Below, piece after piece: positions 1 to 8,686 of a stretch of DNA of 38,173 bases. The first letter of the stretch is position 1; every line of letters starts with the position of its first letter. Location: NCBI GenBank assembly GCA_023818645.1, contig JAMWCJ010000009.1:1-38173 (forward strand), given 5' to 3'. The translations under genes and the position numbers were made by a program. This DNA is from Candidatus Omnitrophota bacterium. Its GTDB lineage: Bacteria > Ratteibacteria > UBA8468 > B48-G9 > JAFGKM01. The notes below the pieces were generated by a model. That model made no database searches. It had not been told where the DNA came from and was given only the letters and a program-made list of their open reading frames with translations.

Positions 1-130
1 GATTAAAACTAATTTTTATACAGAACTTAATCTATCTTTACTTAAAAAAAATTATCTCTACTTCTGAACTTTAAAAAAATTTATCTGATTCTTACCAAAA
101 CACAATTAATTTTAAACTGGATAAAAGAAA

Positions 131-802
131 TTATAAGGGCAACTGAATATTAACAGATTTTCTCGGATAAAATTTGATGAGTAAGTTTGAAATGACTTGA
201 AGGTCATAAAATAATAAAAATCCACTTAATAAAAGTCCAGTAACCCAGTTAAGTAGTAAAGTCAAAATAACAATTGAAATTAATAGAATTCCAACTACAA
301 AAATATAAACTATAATGTAATCTTTTGGTATAAGAAAAATCCTTTCCAGAACATCATTTAGATTAAAACCCTTTTTAAAAGAGTAATTCTCTTCAAGATA
401 TATACAAATTCCAAATAGAAGAAAATAAAGTGAAATTAGAAAAAGTATTGTTGATAAAACTATTAAAATTATCCCTCTAAACAAAAATAAAGACGCGATT
501 TCTCCTTGAGAAAGGATTGATATAAAGTAAACTCCTAAAAAAAGGAAAATAAATGGAATTATAAAGTATCCTAAAATTAAAATAAATAAATTAATTCCTT
601 TTATAAAAAATGTTTTGATATCCTCATCCCATTTTAATTTTTTCTTTTCAAGTAATATTCCTAACCTTAATTTTTCAGAGATATAACCTAAGGAAATAAA
701 ATTAATTATCGGGAAAAACATTAAAATTCCACCTATCAAAAGATGGAAAAGATTTTTTTTAAGAATAGGTTGTTTAAATGACTCAATTATTTTCTCTCTC
801 AT
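131..802 (-). CDS. DUF4013-like multi-pass membrane protein
   Basis: This 223-residue protein is almost entirely hydrophobic, with about five or six predicted membrane segments. Short Lys/Glu-rich loops lie between them. The segment around residues 45-60 (GILLEKKKLKWDEDI), set between two membrane helices, resembles the polar Trp-Asp loop of DUF4013 proteins. That assignment is from pattern memory only. No catalytic motif is visible and I cannot give a function. The ATG start overlaps the 3' end of pdxJ by 20 bases, so it is probably translated with pdxJ as the last gene of that short transcript. No terminator is obvious downstream; bases 1-130 are AT-rich with nothing recognisable. Confidence 0.7.
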   Translation of the reverse strand: MREKIIESFKQPILKKNLFHLLIGGILMFFPIINFISLGYISEKLRLGILLEKKKLKWDEDIKTFFIKGINLFILILGYFIIPFIFLFLGVYFISILSQGEIASLFLFRGIILIVLSTILFLISLYFLLFGICIYLEENYSFKKGFNLNDVLERIFLIPKDYIIVYIFVVGILLISIVILTLLLNWVTGLLLSGFLLFYDLQVISNLLIKFYPRKSVNIQLPL

Positions 803-1514
803 TTCTTTCCATTATTTCTTTCATCTCTTTAACTGCTTGATATATACCTACATAAATAGACCTGCAAATTATACTATATCCAATATTAAGTTCTTCAATC
901 CCTTTAATTCTGCATATTTTAACTACATTTTTATAATCAAGACCATGACCAGCATTCACTCTTATACCTATGGATATAGCATATTCAGTTGCTTTAATTA
1001 TTTTGTTTAATTCTTTATACATCTTTTCTTCATTTTCTGCGTCAGCATATCTTCCTGTATGAATTTCTATAAAATCAGCCCCTACTCTTTTACTTTCTTC
1101 AATCTGACTTAAATCTGGTTCTATAAATAAACTGACTTTTATACCATTATCCTGAAACTTTTTTATATTTTCCTTTATTTTTTCAGAAAATTTTATTACA
1201 TCAAGTCCACCTTCTGTTGTCAATTCTTCTCTTTTCTCTGGAACTAAAGTCACCTGGTCTGGTTTTACATCAAGAGCAACTTTAATAATATCTTCAGAAA
1301 GAGCCATTTCAAGATTAAATTTTGTCTTTACAACTTTTCTTAATAAATAAACATCTCTTTCCTGTATATGTCTTCTATCTTCTCTTAAATGACAAACAAT
1401 AGAATCGCATCCAGCAAGTTCAGATAAAATTGCACCTTCAACAGGGTCTGGATACTTTCCTCTCCTTGCCTGTCTTAAAGTAGCAACATGGTCAACATTT
1501 ACTCCTAATTTCAT
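783..1514 (-). CDS. pdxJ: Pyridoxine 5'-phosphate synthase
   Basis: PdxJ condenses 1-deoxyxylulose 5-phosphate with 3-amino-1-hydroxyacetone phosphate to give pyridoxine 5'-phosphate in the DXP-dependent vitamin B6 pathway. The N-terminus KLGVNVDHVATLRQARRG and the following PDPVEGAILSELAGCDSI are family signatures. HLREDRRHIQ carries basic phosphate-binding residues, and VNAGHGLDYKNV near residue 190 is the conserved glycine-rich C-terminal motif. The length of 243 aa equals that of E. coli PdxJ. The start is fixed by a GAAGGAG ribosome binding site 6 nt before the ATG. The gene has its own promoter and is followed by the overlapping membrane-protein gene. No pdxA or other B6 gene is nearby. 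Confidence 0.96.
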   Translation of the reverse strand: MKLGVNVDHVATLRQARRGKYPDPVEGAILSELAGCDSIVCHLREDRRHIQERDVYLLRKVVKTKFNLEMALSEDIIKVALDVKPDQVTLVPEKREELTTEGGLDVIKFSEKIKENIKKFQDNGIKVSLFIEPDLSQIEESKRVGADFIEIHTGRYADAENEEKMYKELNKIIKATEYAISIGIRVNAGHGLDYKNVVKICRIKGIEELNIGYSIICRSIYVGIYQAVKEMKEIMERNERENN

Positions 1515-1544
1515 ATTTTTCTCCTTCTATTATAAACAAAAACT

Positions 1545-1572
1545 ATTATACCTTTTTTATTCAAATTTTCAA
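1545..1572 (-). promoter_or_regulatory. Sigma70-type promoter for pdxJ
   Basis: On the minus strand, TTGAAA and TATAAT are separated by 16 nt. They lie in the 109-base gap between the end of the glutamate synthase operon and pdxJ. The leader would be about 25 nt and contains the pdxJ ribosome binding site. No terminator hairpin is visible in the gap, so read-through from the upstream operon remains possible. Confidence 0.6.
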
Positions 1573-1623
1573 CTTGCAAACAGAAAAGATAGAAAAATTT
1601 AATTGAAGATATAGATAAGTTTT

Positions 1624-2358
1624 TTAATAAGCATAGATTTTACCATAAGGTCTTTTTGAAACAGGTATTAACTTTATAAACTGATTTGAAAGAATTTTTT
1701 CTAATTCATTATTAAAGTAATTACAAAATTTCTCAATATAATTTTTTATCCTTCCAATTTCATCTTTTTTTGCTTTAAATATTTTGACTTCTTTACCAAT
1801 AATATTTTCGTCAATCTCACCTTTTATGAAAATTTCTCCTCCATGCATGCCTGTTCCTATAAGTTCTCCAACAACTCTATTTTTTTCTTCTAAATTTAAA
1901 ACTATGATTAAACCACCTGCCATATATTCTCCAAGAAAATCTTTTGCAGTTCCACCAATAACTATAACTGGATATAAATTTTTATATGCTTTCATATGTA
2001 TTCCAACTCTATATCCAACATCACCTTTTACATAAATTTCTCCACCTCTCATTGAATGTCCCAATATATCACCAGCATTTCCATTTATTATTATTTCACC
2101 TGAATTCATTGTATTTCCAACACCATCTTGACAATTACCATTAACAAAAATTTTAGAGCCATCCATAAAACAAGCAAGGTCATTTCCAGGAATACCATTT
2201 ATATAAATTTCAATTTCTTTTCCTTTTAAACCAGCACCAATGTATCTTTGTCCAAATAGATTTTCAATATAAATTCTTTTATAACCTTTTCTTATCAATT
2301 CTCTTATTTTCTCGTTCAAAACTTTATAATGCAAGGTATCCGCGTCTATTTTGGTCAT
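1624..2358 (-). CDS. Glutamate synthase alpha-subunit C-terminal domain, GXGXG type (GltB3)
   Basis: This 244-residue protein corresponds to the C-terminal right-handed beta-helix of the large glutamate synthase subunit, here a separate polypeptide as in archaea. Repeated Gly-x-x-x-Gly strands are visible: GNDLACFMDG, GNCQDGVGNTMNSG, GNAGDILGHSMRGG, GDVGYRVGIHMKAY and GELIGTGMHGG. In the full enzyme this domain is structural and helps shape the ammonia tunnel between the amidotransferase and FMN domains. The same fold occurs in formylmethanofuran dehydrogenase FwdC, but the neighbours argue for glutamate synthase. It starts 4 bases inside the oxidoreductase gene (ATGA overlap) and is the last gene of the nitrogen operon. 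Confidence 0.9.
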   Translation of the reverse strand: MTKIDADTLHYKVLNEKIRELIRKGYKRIYIENLFGQRYIGAGLKGKEIEIYINGIPGNDLACFMDGSKIFVNGNCQDGVGNTMNSGEIIINGNAGDILGHSMRGGEIYVKGDVGYRVGIHMKAYKNLYPVIVIGGTAKDFLGEYMAGGLIIVLNLEEKNRVVGELIGTGMHGGEIFIKGEIDENIIGKEVKIFKAKKDEIGRIKNYIEKFCNYFNNELEKILSNQFIKLIPVSKRPYGKIYAY

Positions 2359-3644
2359 ACTTCTATCCCTTCTCCTTTTACAATATGTTTTCTATAACTT
2401 TCTGGTAGGATTAAAAGGCCAAATTTATCATCAATTAAAAATTTTTTTATAAGGTGAATATCAACTTTATTTCTAATTAAACCACATATTATTCCTGCTC
2501 TCTCAATATCACCAAGAAAAATTGCTCCAACAATTCTATTTTCTTTTATTACAATTTTTCTATATATTCTTTTTTCATAATCGACTTTCTTCAATATTTC
2601 ATAATCTTTTTCATTTTTAGGATTTGTTATACCAAAAGATATAGTTGAGATTCCGATAAAATCAACAGAATTCATTATAAACATCCCTTCATATTTTTTA
2701 TCTCCACCTGCCATATTAATTCCTGCTATTTTTCCCTGTTTACTTGCTCTTGGCCATATTGGAATAACTGTTTTAATACCTTCAAATTCATATGTTTCTG
2801 CTACATCTCCTCCTGCAAAAACAAAAGGAAAATTTGTTCTCATATATTCATCAACAATAATTCCTTTATTTTTTTCTACCTTTGTTCCTTCTATTAAATC
2901 TGTATTTGGGAAAACTCCAATTGCTATTACTAAAACATCTAAACTTATCTTTTTCCCATCTTTTAATACTATCTCTTTTAAAATACCATTTTTACTTATA
3001 ATCTTTTCTATTGTATTTTCTTTTATTATTTCACAATTATTTTCTTTAAGTTTATTCTCAATTATTTCTGATGCCAATGAGTCAAAAGTATTTGGTAATA
3101 TCTTATCGGAAAGTTCTATAACTGTTAAAGATATTCCCTTCCCTAAAAATCCCTCAGCACATTTTAGACCAATTAACCCACCTCCAAGAATTACAACTTT
3201 TTTAATTTCCTTTTCTTCAAAATATTTTTTAAGTTTTTTTGCATCATTTAATTTTGTAAATGTAAATGTTCCTTTTTCAGTATTTTCAATACCTTCTATT
3301 TTTGGTAATATAGGTTTACCACCTGTGCCTAAAAAAATATAATTAAATTCAAAATTACCAGAGGTTGTATATAAAATCTTCCTATCTAAATCAATTTTTT
3401 CACACTTTGTCTTTAAAAATAAATTTATTCTATTTTTTTTATAAAAATCTATCTCTTTAAAATTCAACTGATTTTCTTTAAGGCGACCTTCTAAATAATA
3501 AGAAATTAAAGGTCTTGAATAATTAAAATATTCTTCATCTGAAAAAACATAAATTTCTCCATCACTATCAATTTCTCTTATCCCTTCTATACAACTAACA
3601 CCTGCAATTGAATTCCCAACAATTACATATTTTCTATTCTTCAA
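2355..3644 (-). CDS. FAD/NAD(P)-dependent oxidoreductase, likely electron input to glutamate synthase
   Basis: This is a class III pyridine nucleotide-disulfide oxidoreductase fold related to rubredoxin and NirB-type reductases. The FAD-binding GXGXXG-like motif is VIVGNSIAGVS at the N-terminus. The NAD(P)-binding motif is VILGGGLIGLKCAEG near residue 155. The second FAD motif is FAGGDVAETYEFEG. I chose the TTG start at 3644 (protein MKNRKYVIVGNS). It follows an AAAGGAG site by 6 nt and places the FAD motif at residue 5; the longer ORF-track start lies inside the ferredoxin gene. It sits between the ferredoxin and gltB3 genes and is inferred to replace GltD by passing NAD(P)H electrons to the ferredoxin. 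The nucleotide preference cannot be read reliably. Confidence 0.85.
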   Translation of the reverse strand: MKNRKYVIVGNSIAGVSCIEGIREIDSDGEIYVFSDEEYFNYSRPLISYYLEGRLKENQLNFKEIDFYKKNRINLFLKTKCEKIDLDRKILYTTSGNFEFNYIFLGTGGKPILPKIEGIENTEKGTFTFTKLNDAKKLKKYFEEKEIKKVVILGGGLIGLKCAEGFLGKGISLTVIELSDKILPNTFDSLASEIIENKLKENNCEIIKENTIEKIISKNGILKEIVLKDGKKISLDVLVIAIGVFPNTDLIEGTKVEKNKGIIVDEYMRTNFPFVFAGGDVAETYEFEGIKTVIPIWPRASKQGKIAGINMAGGDKKYEGMFIMNSVDFIGISTISFGITNPKNEKDYEILKKVDYEKRIYRKIVIKENRIVGAIFLGDIERAGIICGLIRNKVDIHLIKKFLIDDKFGLLILPESYRKHIVKGEGIEV

Positions 3645-4098
3645 TCCTTTCTCCTTTTTCATCAACAAGAATTATTGCTTCATTTGGGCAATTCTTAACA
3701 CATGCTGGAAATCCACTTTCAATGCATAGGTCACACTTTGAAGCAACCTTTTTATTCTTTAAATCCACTTTAATAACACCTAAAGGACATACCATAACAC
3801 ACATCCAGCAACCAACACATTTTTCTTTATTATATAAAATTGCTCCTGTTTTTCTATTTTTATACATTGCTCCTGTCAAACAACTTTCAACACAAGGTGG
3901 ATCTTGACAATGTCTACATTGTATAGCAAATGAAATATAACCTACTTCCTCAAAATATATCCCTGAAACAGGTCTTGGTTCATTCCCTTTAAATGTTTTT
4001 ATTATATCTTTTGTTTTTGAGTGTTCAGTTATACAGAAAACTTCACACAATCTACATCCTATACAATATTCTTCCCTAATTAAAATTTTCTTTACCAT
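3634..4098 (-). CDS. Four-cluster [4Fe-4S] ferredoxin-type subunit (HycB/CooF-like)
   Basis: This 154-residue electron-transfer protein has four groups of four cysteines. They are CIGCRLCEVFC near residues 12-22, CRHCQDPPCVESC, CVGCWMCVMVCP and CDLCIESGFPACVKNCP. That pattern matches the HycB/CooF/DmsB family, which wires catalytic subunits to redox partners and binds four [4Fe-4S] clusters. There is no Tat signal, so it is cytoplasmic. The gene overlaps gltB2 by 7 bases upstream and the FAD oxidoreductase by 11 bases downstream. From this context it is inferred to carry electrons from the FAD enzyme to the FMN glutamate synthase subunit. Confidence 0.9.
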   Translation of the reverse strand: MVKKILIREEYCIGCRLCEVFCITEHSKTKDIIKTFKGNEPRPVSGIYFEEVGYISFAIQCRHCQDPPCVESCLTGAMYKNRKTGAILYNKEKCVGCWMCVMVCPLGVIKVDLKNKKVASKCDLCIESGFPACVKNCPNEAIILVDEKGERIEE

Positions 4099-5612
4099 GC
4101 TTCTCCAACATTTTTAATTCCAAGTATTTTAAGTTCTAATTCATTTAATCCAATACCTCTTAATTGTTCTCTATTGCCTCTTAATGATTCAATTGCATTT
4201 ATTCCCATACATCCAAGCATTTCTTTAATTTCAAGTGACCATCCTCTTAAAAGATTATATGCTCTTTTTGCTCCTATTTCTGGATTTAAACGTCTTGTTA
4301 AATATGGGTCTTGGGTTGCTATTCCCCAATTACATTTTCCTGTATAACATTTTTGACATAAATGGCATCCAAAACAAATCAATGCAGCAGTTCCAATATA
4401 AACAGCATCTGCTCCAAGAGCAATTGCTTTTATTACATCTGAACTTTTTCTAAAACCACCCGCTGCAATTATAGAGGCGTAGTTTCTTATACCTTCTTCT
4501 CTCAATCTTTGGTCAACAACTGCTATTGCTATTTCAATAGGAATACCAACATTATCCCTTATTATTTTTGGTGATGCTCCTGTTCCTCCTCTTACACCAT
4601 CAATTACTACAAAATCTGCTCCTGCCCTAACTATTCCACAGGCAATTGGTGCAACATTATGTACCGCTGCTATTTTAACTCCAACAGGTTTTTTATATTC
4701 TGTTGCCTCTTTAAGAGCATAGATTAATTGTTTTAAGTCCTCAATTGAATAAATATCGTGATGAGGTGCTGGAGAAATAGCATCAGTTCCTTCAGGTATC
4801 ATTCTTGTTTTACTTATTTCTTCTGAAACTTTTTCTCCAGGTAAATGGCCTCCTATCCCTGGTTTCGCACCTTGACCTATTTTTATTTCAATTGCACTTG
4901 CCTTTTTTAAATATTCAATATCTACTCCAAATCTACCACTTGCAACCTGAACAATACATCTATCTGAGTAAGGGTAAAGTTCTTCATGTAATCCTCCTTC
5001 TCCTGTATTCCAATATGTTCCAAATTCTTTTGCCGCTTTTGCAAGTGATTTCATAGCATTTAAAGATATTGAACCAAAACTCATTGCTGAAAACATAATA
5101 GGAGTTTCAAGTTCAATTTGAGGGGGAATTTCAGTTTTTAAAATTATATTCTCATTTTTATTTATATATTCAATCCTATCTGGTTTTCTACCTATAAATG
5201 TTTTCAATTCCATTGGTTCTCTTAAAGGGTCAATTGAAGGGTTTGTTACCTGTGATGCATTTAATAAAATATGGTCAAAATAACTTTTATATTCTTTGTC
5301 ACATCCCATTCCAGTTAAAATCACACCTCCTGTTTCTGCTTGTTTTTGTATATCTAAAATATATTCTTTTTCCCAATAATAATTTCCTTTTATATCAGAA
5401 GGATTTCTTATTATTCTTATTGCACCTGTTGGACATATACTTTCACAAAAATGGCATCCAACACATTTAAAATTGTCACTTCTAACTATGTTTTCTTCTG
5501 AATCATAAGTATGAACATCATTAGAACACATACGAACACACGCTTGACATTGTATACACTTTTCCTCATCTCTTTCAACAATAAACTCACTTATCTTTTT
5601 TACTTTTGCCAT
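4092..5612 (-). CDS. Glutamate synthase FMN-binding subunit with two N-terminal [4Fe-4S] clusters (GltB2)
   Basis: This is the central catalytic domain of glutamate synthase, which forms glutamate from 2-oxoglutarate and ammonia on FMN. Residues 19-29 (CIQCQACVRMC) and about 49-59 (CVGCHFCESIC) bind two [4Fe-4S] clusters, the archaeal-type N-terminal extension. The TIM-barrel domain shows MSFGSISLNAMKSLA, GEGGLHEELYPYSDRCIVQV and DFVVIDGVRGGTGASP. The [3Fe-4S] region is CFGCHLCQKCYTGKCNWGIA. The length of 506 aa is normal for this form. It overlaps gltB1 by 13 bases and the ferredoxin gene by 7 bases, so the subunits are probably made in equal amounts. Confidence 0.95.
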   Translation of the reverse strand: MAKVKKISEFIVERDEEKCIQCQACVRMCSNDVHTYDSEENIVRSDNFKCVGCHFCESICPTGAIRIIRNPSDIKGNYYWEKEYILDIQKQAETGGVILTGMGCDKEYKSYFDHILLNASQVTNPSIDPLREPMELKTFIGRKPDRIEYINKNENIILKTEIPPQIELETPIMFSAMSFGSISLNAMKSLAKAAKEFGTYWNTGEGGLHEELYPYSDRCIVQVASGRFGVDIEYLKKASAIEIKIGQGAKPGIGGHLPGEKVSEEISKTRMIPEGTDAISPAPHHDIYSIEDLKQLIYALKEATEYKKPVGVKIAAVHNVAPIACGIVRAGADFVVIDGVRGGTGASPKIIRDNVGIPIEIAIAVVDQRLREEGIRNYASIIAAGGFRKSSDVIKAIALGADAVYIGTAALICFGCHLCQKCYTGKCNWGIATQDPYLTRRLNPEIGAKRAYNLLRGWSLEIKEMLGCMGINAIESLRGNREQLRGIGLNELELKILGIKNVGEAW

Positions 5613-6682
5613 TTTGCTTTAAAAATAACTGGTTTTCCTGCTTCTACTTGATATACATCAACAAGATTTTTACTTATAACTTTTATTGCAGATTCTTCTG
5701 ACGATAAATAATAATAATTTTCATCTTCAGCAGCAACAAGTGGTCTTAATTTTATTCTATCATTCAAACCAATCATATATTCTGAATTTGAAACAATTAT
5801 TGCAAATGGACCATTGACAAGAGCAGGCCCATAAATAATCCTTAATGTTTTTAAAAAATTTTTGAAATTTTCATCTTTAATTCTTTCTATTTGAAACCAA
5901 AAAGGAGATGCAATAATATTCCCAATCGTTTCAAAGTCAAGTTTATGTTTTCTATAAAGTAAATCAAATAGATATGTAATAACTTCTGTATCTGTGTAGA
6001 GTGTACAATAATAACCAAAATTTTCAAGGTATCTTCTATTTATTCCATAACTTGAAATTTCACCATTATGAACAACTGACCAATCAATAATTCCAAAAGG
6101 ATGAGCACCACCCCACCATGCAACTGTATTTGTTGGGAATCTATTATGTGCAGTCCATAAGTATCCCTTATATTCATAAATTTTATAAAAATCAGCAATT
6201 TCATCAGGATTCCCCACTCCTTTAAATATTCCCATATTTTTTCCAGAAGAAAAAACAAAAACATTTTCTATATTTTTATTTATAAACATAACTTTCTCTA
6301 TTATAATGTCTTCTTCTGATAAACCATTCAATTTTTCTTCTTTTATTTTTAAAAAGTATCTCCAGAGATTTGGAATAGAATTTAATTTTTTATTTTTTTT
6401 AACTGAAATTGGTTCTGAATGGATTATTTCAAATGTTTCTTCTAAATAATTTTCAAGAATTTCAAAATCTTTTTCAGAATTATACATTATATGGAAACAC
6501 CATTTATCAGAAAAATCTGGATAAATTCCATATCCTGCAAATCCAGAACCAAGTCCATTTCCTCTTTCAATCATATTACAAATAGAAATTATAATTTTTT
6601 CACCCGAAAAAATTTGTCCATTTTTTGATATAATTCCAACAATACCACAACCAGAAGGTATGTGAAAATTCCTGTCATCCAT
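5600..6682 (-). CDS. Glutamate synthase class II glutamine amidotransferase subunit (GltB1)
   Basis: This is a 360-residue Ntn-hydrolase amidotransferase that would release ammonia from glutamine for the FMN subunit. The nucleophile is Cys12 after an 11-residue propeptide (MDDRNFHIPSG then CGIVGII), so N-terminal processing is expected. Other family motifs are HNRFPTNTVAWWGGAHPFG, VVHNGEISSYG and TDTEVITYLFD. It is a stand-alone version of the N-terminal domain of GltB. It lies 5 bases after glnA and overlaps gltB2, linking glutamine synthesis and use in one mRNA. PurF and GlmS share the fold but have C-terminal synthase domains that are absent here. Confidence 0.93.
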   Translation of the reverse strand: MDDRNFHIPSGCGIVGIISKNGQIFSGEKIIISICNMIERGNGLGSGFAGYGIYPDFSDKWCFHIMYNSEKDFEILENYLEETFEIIHSEPISVKKNKKLNSIPNLWRYFLKIKEEKLNGLSEEDIIIEKVMFINKNIENVFVFSSGKNMGIFKGVGNPDEIADFYKIYEYKGYLWTAHNRFPTNTVAWWGGAHPFGIIDWSVVHNGEISSYGINRRYLENFGYYCTLYTDTEVITYLFDLLYRKHKLDFETIGNIIASPFWFQIERIKDENFKNFLKTLRIIYGPALVNGPFAIIVSNSEYMIGLNDRIKLRPLVAAEDENYYYLSSEESAIKVISKNLVDVYQVEAGKPVIFKAKWQK

Positions 6683-6687
6683 TTTAT

Positions 6688-8019
6688 TTATAAAATTGGT
6701 AAATATGTTTTTATTTCATATTCATGAACTATTTTTCTATATTCATCCCATTCAATTTTTTTTGCAGTTAATAAATTTGTATATATATGTTCTCCAAGTA
6801 CTTCTTTTAACAATTCACTTTTTTCTGCTATTTCTATTGCTTCTATTAAACTTCCTGGTAAAACATCAAGTCCTAATTTCTTTCTATCTTCCTCTGTTAA
6901 ATGGTAAACATCCATTTCAAGTGGTTTTGGCAATTGGTAATTATTATCAATCCCTTTCATTCCTGCTCTTACCATACAAGCAAAAGCAAGATATGGATTA
7001 CAGGCAGGGTCTGGTGAACGAAATTCAATCCTTGTTGATTTTTCTCTACCAGGTCTATACATAGGGACTCTTATTAAAGTACTTCTGTTTCTTCTCGCCC
7101 AGCATATATATACAGGTGCTTCATATCCAGGAACAAGTCGTTTATATGAATTTACCCATTGATTACAAATAAAAGTAATCTCTTTTGAATGTTTTAAAAG
7201 GCCGGCTATATATTTTTTTGCAAGAATACTTAGATAAAATTCATCTTTTGGATCAAAAAAAGCGTTTTTTTCTCCTATAAATAATGATTGATGAGTATGC
7301 ATTCCACTACCGTTAACTCCATATATTGGTTTTGGCATAAATGTTAAATAAAGCCCATATTTAGAAGCAATCTCTTTAGCTATCATTTTGTAAAACATAA
7401 CTATATCTGCCATTGTTAGAGCATCTGTATATCTTAAATCAATCTCATGTTGACTTGGTGCTACTTCATGATGAGAATATTCAACTTTTATTCCCATCTC
7501 TTCAAGTGTTAAAATAATCTCTCTTCTTACATCAGTCGCTGCATCAAGTGTCGTTACATCAAAATATCCTCCTTCATCAAGTATTTCTGTTGTTTTATCA
7601 TTCTTAAATATAAAAAATTCAAGTTCTGGACCGACATAAAATGTATATCCCTTTTCTTTTACATATTGTAGATTTTTCTTCAATATATATCTTGAATCAC
7701 CTTCATAAGGAGTTCTATCTGGATTTAATATATCGCATATCATTGCTGCAACTGCTTTTTCTTTTGGTCTATAAGGTAAAATTGTAAAAGTATTTGGGTC
7801 TGGTAAAGCAACCATATCTGATTCATCTATTCTTGCAAATCCTTTTATTGAAGAACCATCAAATCCCATACCGTCTTCAAGTGCTCCTTCAAGTTCTTCT
7901 ACTGGAATAGAAAAACCTTTCATCTGTCCAACAATATCTGAAAAAAACAATCTTATAAATTTTATATCTCTTTCTTTACAAATATTTAAAACATCCTTTT
8001 TGTCCAGTTTTTCATTCAT
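6688..8019 (-). CDS. glnA: Glutamine synthetase, type I alpha
   Basis: GlnA makes glutamine from glutamate, ammonia and ATP. Visible motifs are GFDGSSIKGFARIDESDM, EYSHHEVAPSQHEIDLRY (metal ligands), NGSGMHTHQSLF, NSYKRLVPGYEAPVYICWA and EFRSPDPACNPYLAFA. The 443-residue length and the Arg of GFARIDESD match the GSI-alpha group of Bacillus type, which is feedback-inhibited. The adenylylation motif NLYDLPPEE of GSI-beta is replaced by VYHLTEEDRKK, so adenylylation is unlikely. The start has a strong GGAGG site 6 nt upstream. It overlaps the preceding amidotransferase gene by 8 bases, inside the amtB-glnB-glnA-glt operon. Confidence 0.97.
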   Translation of the reverse strand: MNEKLDKKDVLNICKERDIKFIRLFFSDIVGQMKGFSIPVEELEGALEDGMGFDGSSIKGFARIDESDMVALPDPNTFTILPYRPKEKAVAAMICDILNPDRTPYEGDSRYILKKNLQYVKEKGYTFYVGPELEFFIFKNDKTTEILDEGGYFDVTTLDAATDVRREIILTLEEMGIKVEYSHHEVAPSQHEIDLRYTDALTMADIVMFYKMIAKEIASKYGLYLTFMPKPIYGVNGSGMHTHQSLFIGEKNAFFDPKDEFYLSILAKKYIAGLLKHSKEITFICNQWVNSYKRLVPGYEAPVYICWARRNRSTLIRVPMYRPGREKSTRIEFRSPDPACNPYLAFACMVRAGMKGIDNNYQLPKPLEMDVYHLTEEDRKKLGLDVLPGSLIEAIEIAEKSELLKEVLGEHIYTNLLTAKKIEWDEYRKIVHEYEIKTYLPIL

Positions 8020-8686
8020 TTCTTCCCTCCTTTTTTAAATTTAGAAAATTCTTAATTATTTTTTCACCATATTTTTTTACCTCATTTATTTTTTCAGTAT
8101 TTTTTTGATTTGTCAAATCAAAAATTAATTTTTCATCAAATTCAATATGAAATTGAAAACCATATAAGTTTTTGCCAATTTTAAAACCTTGATGCTTCCC
8201 TTCCCTATCTTTTACAAGTAAGATTCCTTCCTTAGGAACTTCAAAACAATCATTGTGGTATTGATAACAAGGAAAGGTTTTAGGTATGCCTTTAAAAATC
8301 TTGTCTTTTTCACCTTTTTCTGTTAGTTCAACTTCAAAAAATCCAATTTCATTACATATATTTAAATTTACTTTTCCATTAAATGTTTTTGCAAGTATTT
8401 GTGCTCCTAAACATATACCAAGAAAAGGAATATCTATTTTATTAACTTTTTTTATAAATTTAACTTCTTCTTTTAAAAAAGGGTATTCTTTTTCTTGATA
8501 AACATTCATTGAACCACCAAGTAAAAAAATAAAATCTATATTTTCAATCTTTTCTGGTAGTTTTTCACCTTTTTCAAGTTCAATTATCTTATATAGGATA
8601 TTCATTTTTTTCAAAATATTTTCAATTATTCCAGGTCCTTCCCTAATTTCATGTTTAATTATTAAAGCATTTTTATATTGCTGCAT
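8012..8686 (-). CDS. Class I glutamine amidotransferase (GuaA N-domain-like), unknown acceptor
   Basis: This 224-residue protein is a stand-alone triad amidotransferase of the COG0518 type. The nucleophile elbow is FLGICLGAQILAK (Cys near residue 94). The oxyanion region is FLLGGSMNVY. The His-Glu pair is in FQFHIEFDEK. It carries no synthase domain. True GuaA and CarA are encoded elsewhere in this window, so this is a third class I enzyme. Relatives often hydrolyse glutamine or gamma-glutamyl amides of unknown identity. Its place between glnB and glnA, overlapping both, suggests a role in controlling the glutamine pool or making a gamma-glutamyl metabolite. That is inference from position only. 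A good ribosome binding site (AGGAG) precedes the ATG. Confidence 0.85.
   Translation of the reverse strand: MQQYKNALIIKHEIREGPGIIENILKKMNILYKIIELEKGEKLPEKIENIDFIFLLGGSMNVYQEKEYPFLKEEVKFIKKVNKIDIPFLGICLGAQILAKTFNGKVNLNICNEIGFFEVELTEKGEKDKIFKGIPKTFPCYQYHNDCFEVPKEGILLVKDREGKHQGFKIGKNLYGFQFHIEFDEKLIFDLTNQKNTEKINEVKKYGEKIIKNFLNLKKEGRNE

Noticed and set aside
1784-2035. Plus-strand ORF of 83 aa opposite gltB3
   Set aside because: It lies wholly opposite a clear minus-strand gene, has low-complexity composition and no motif or ribosome binding site. The same applies to the other plus-strand track ORFs opposite operon genes.
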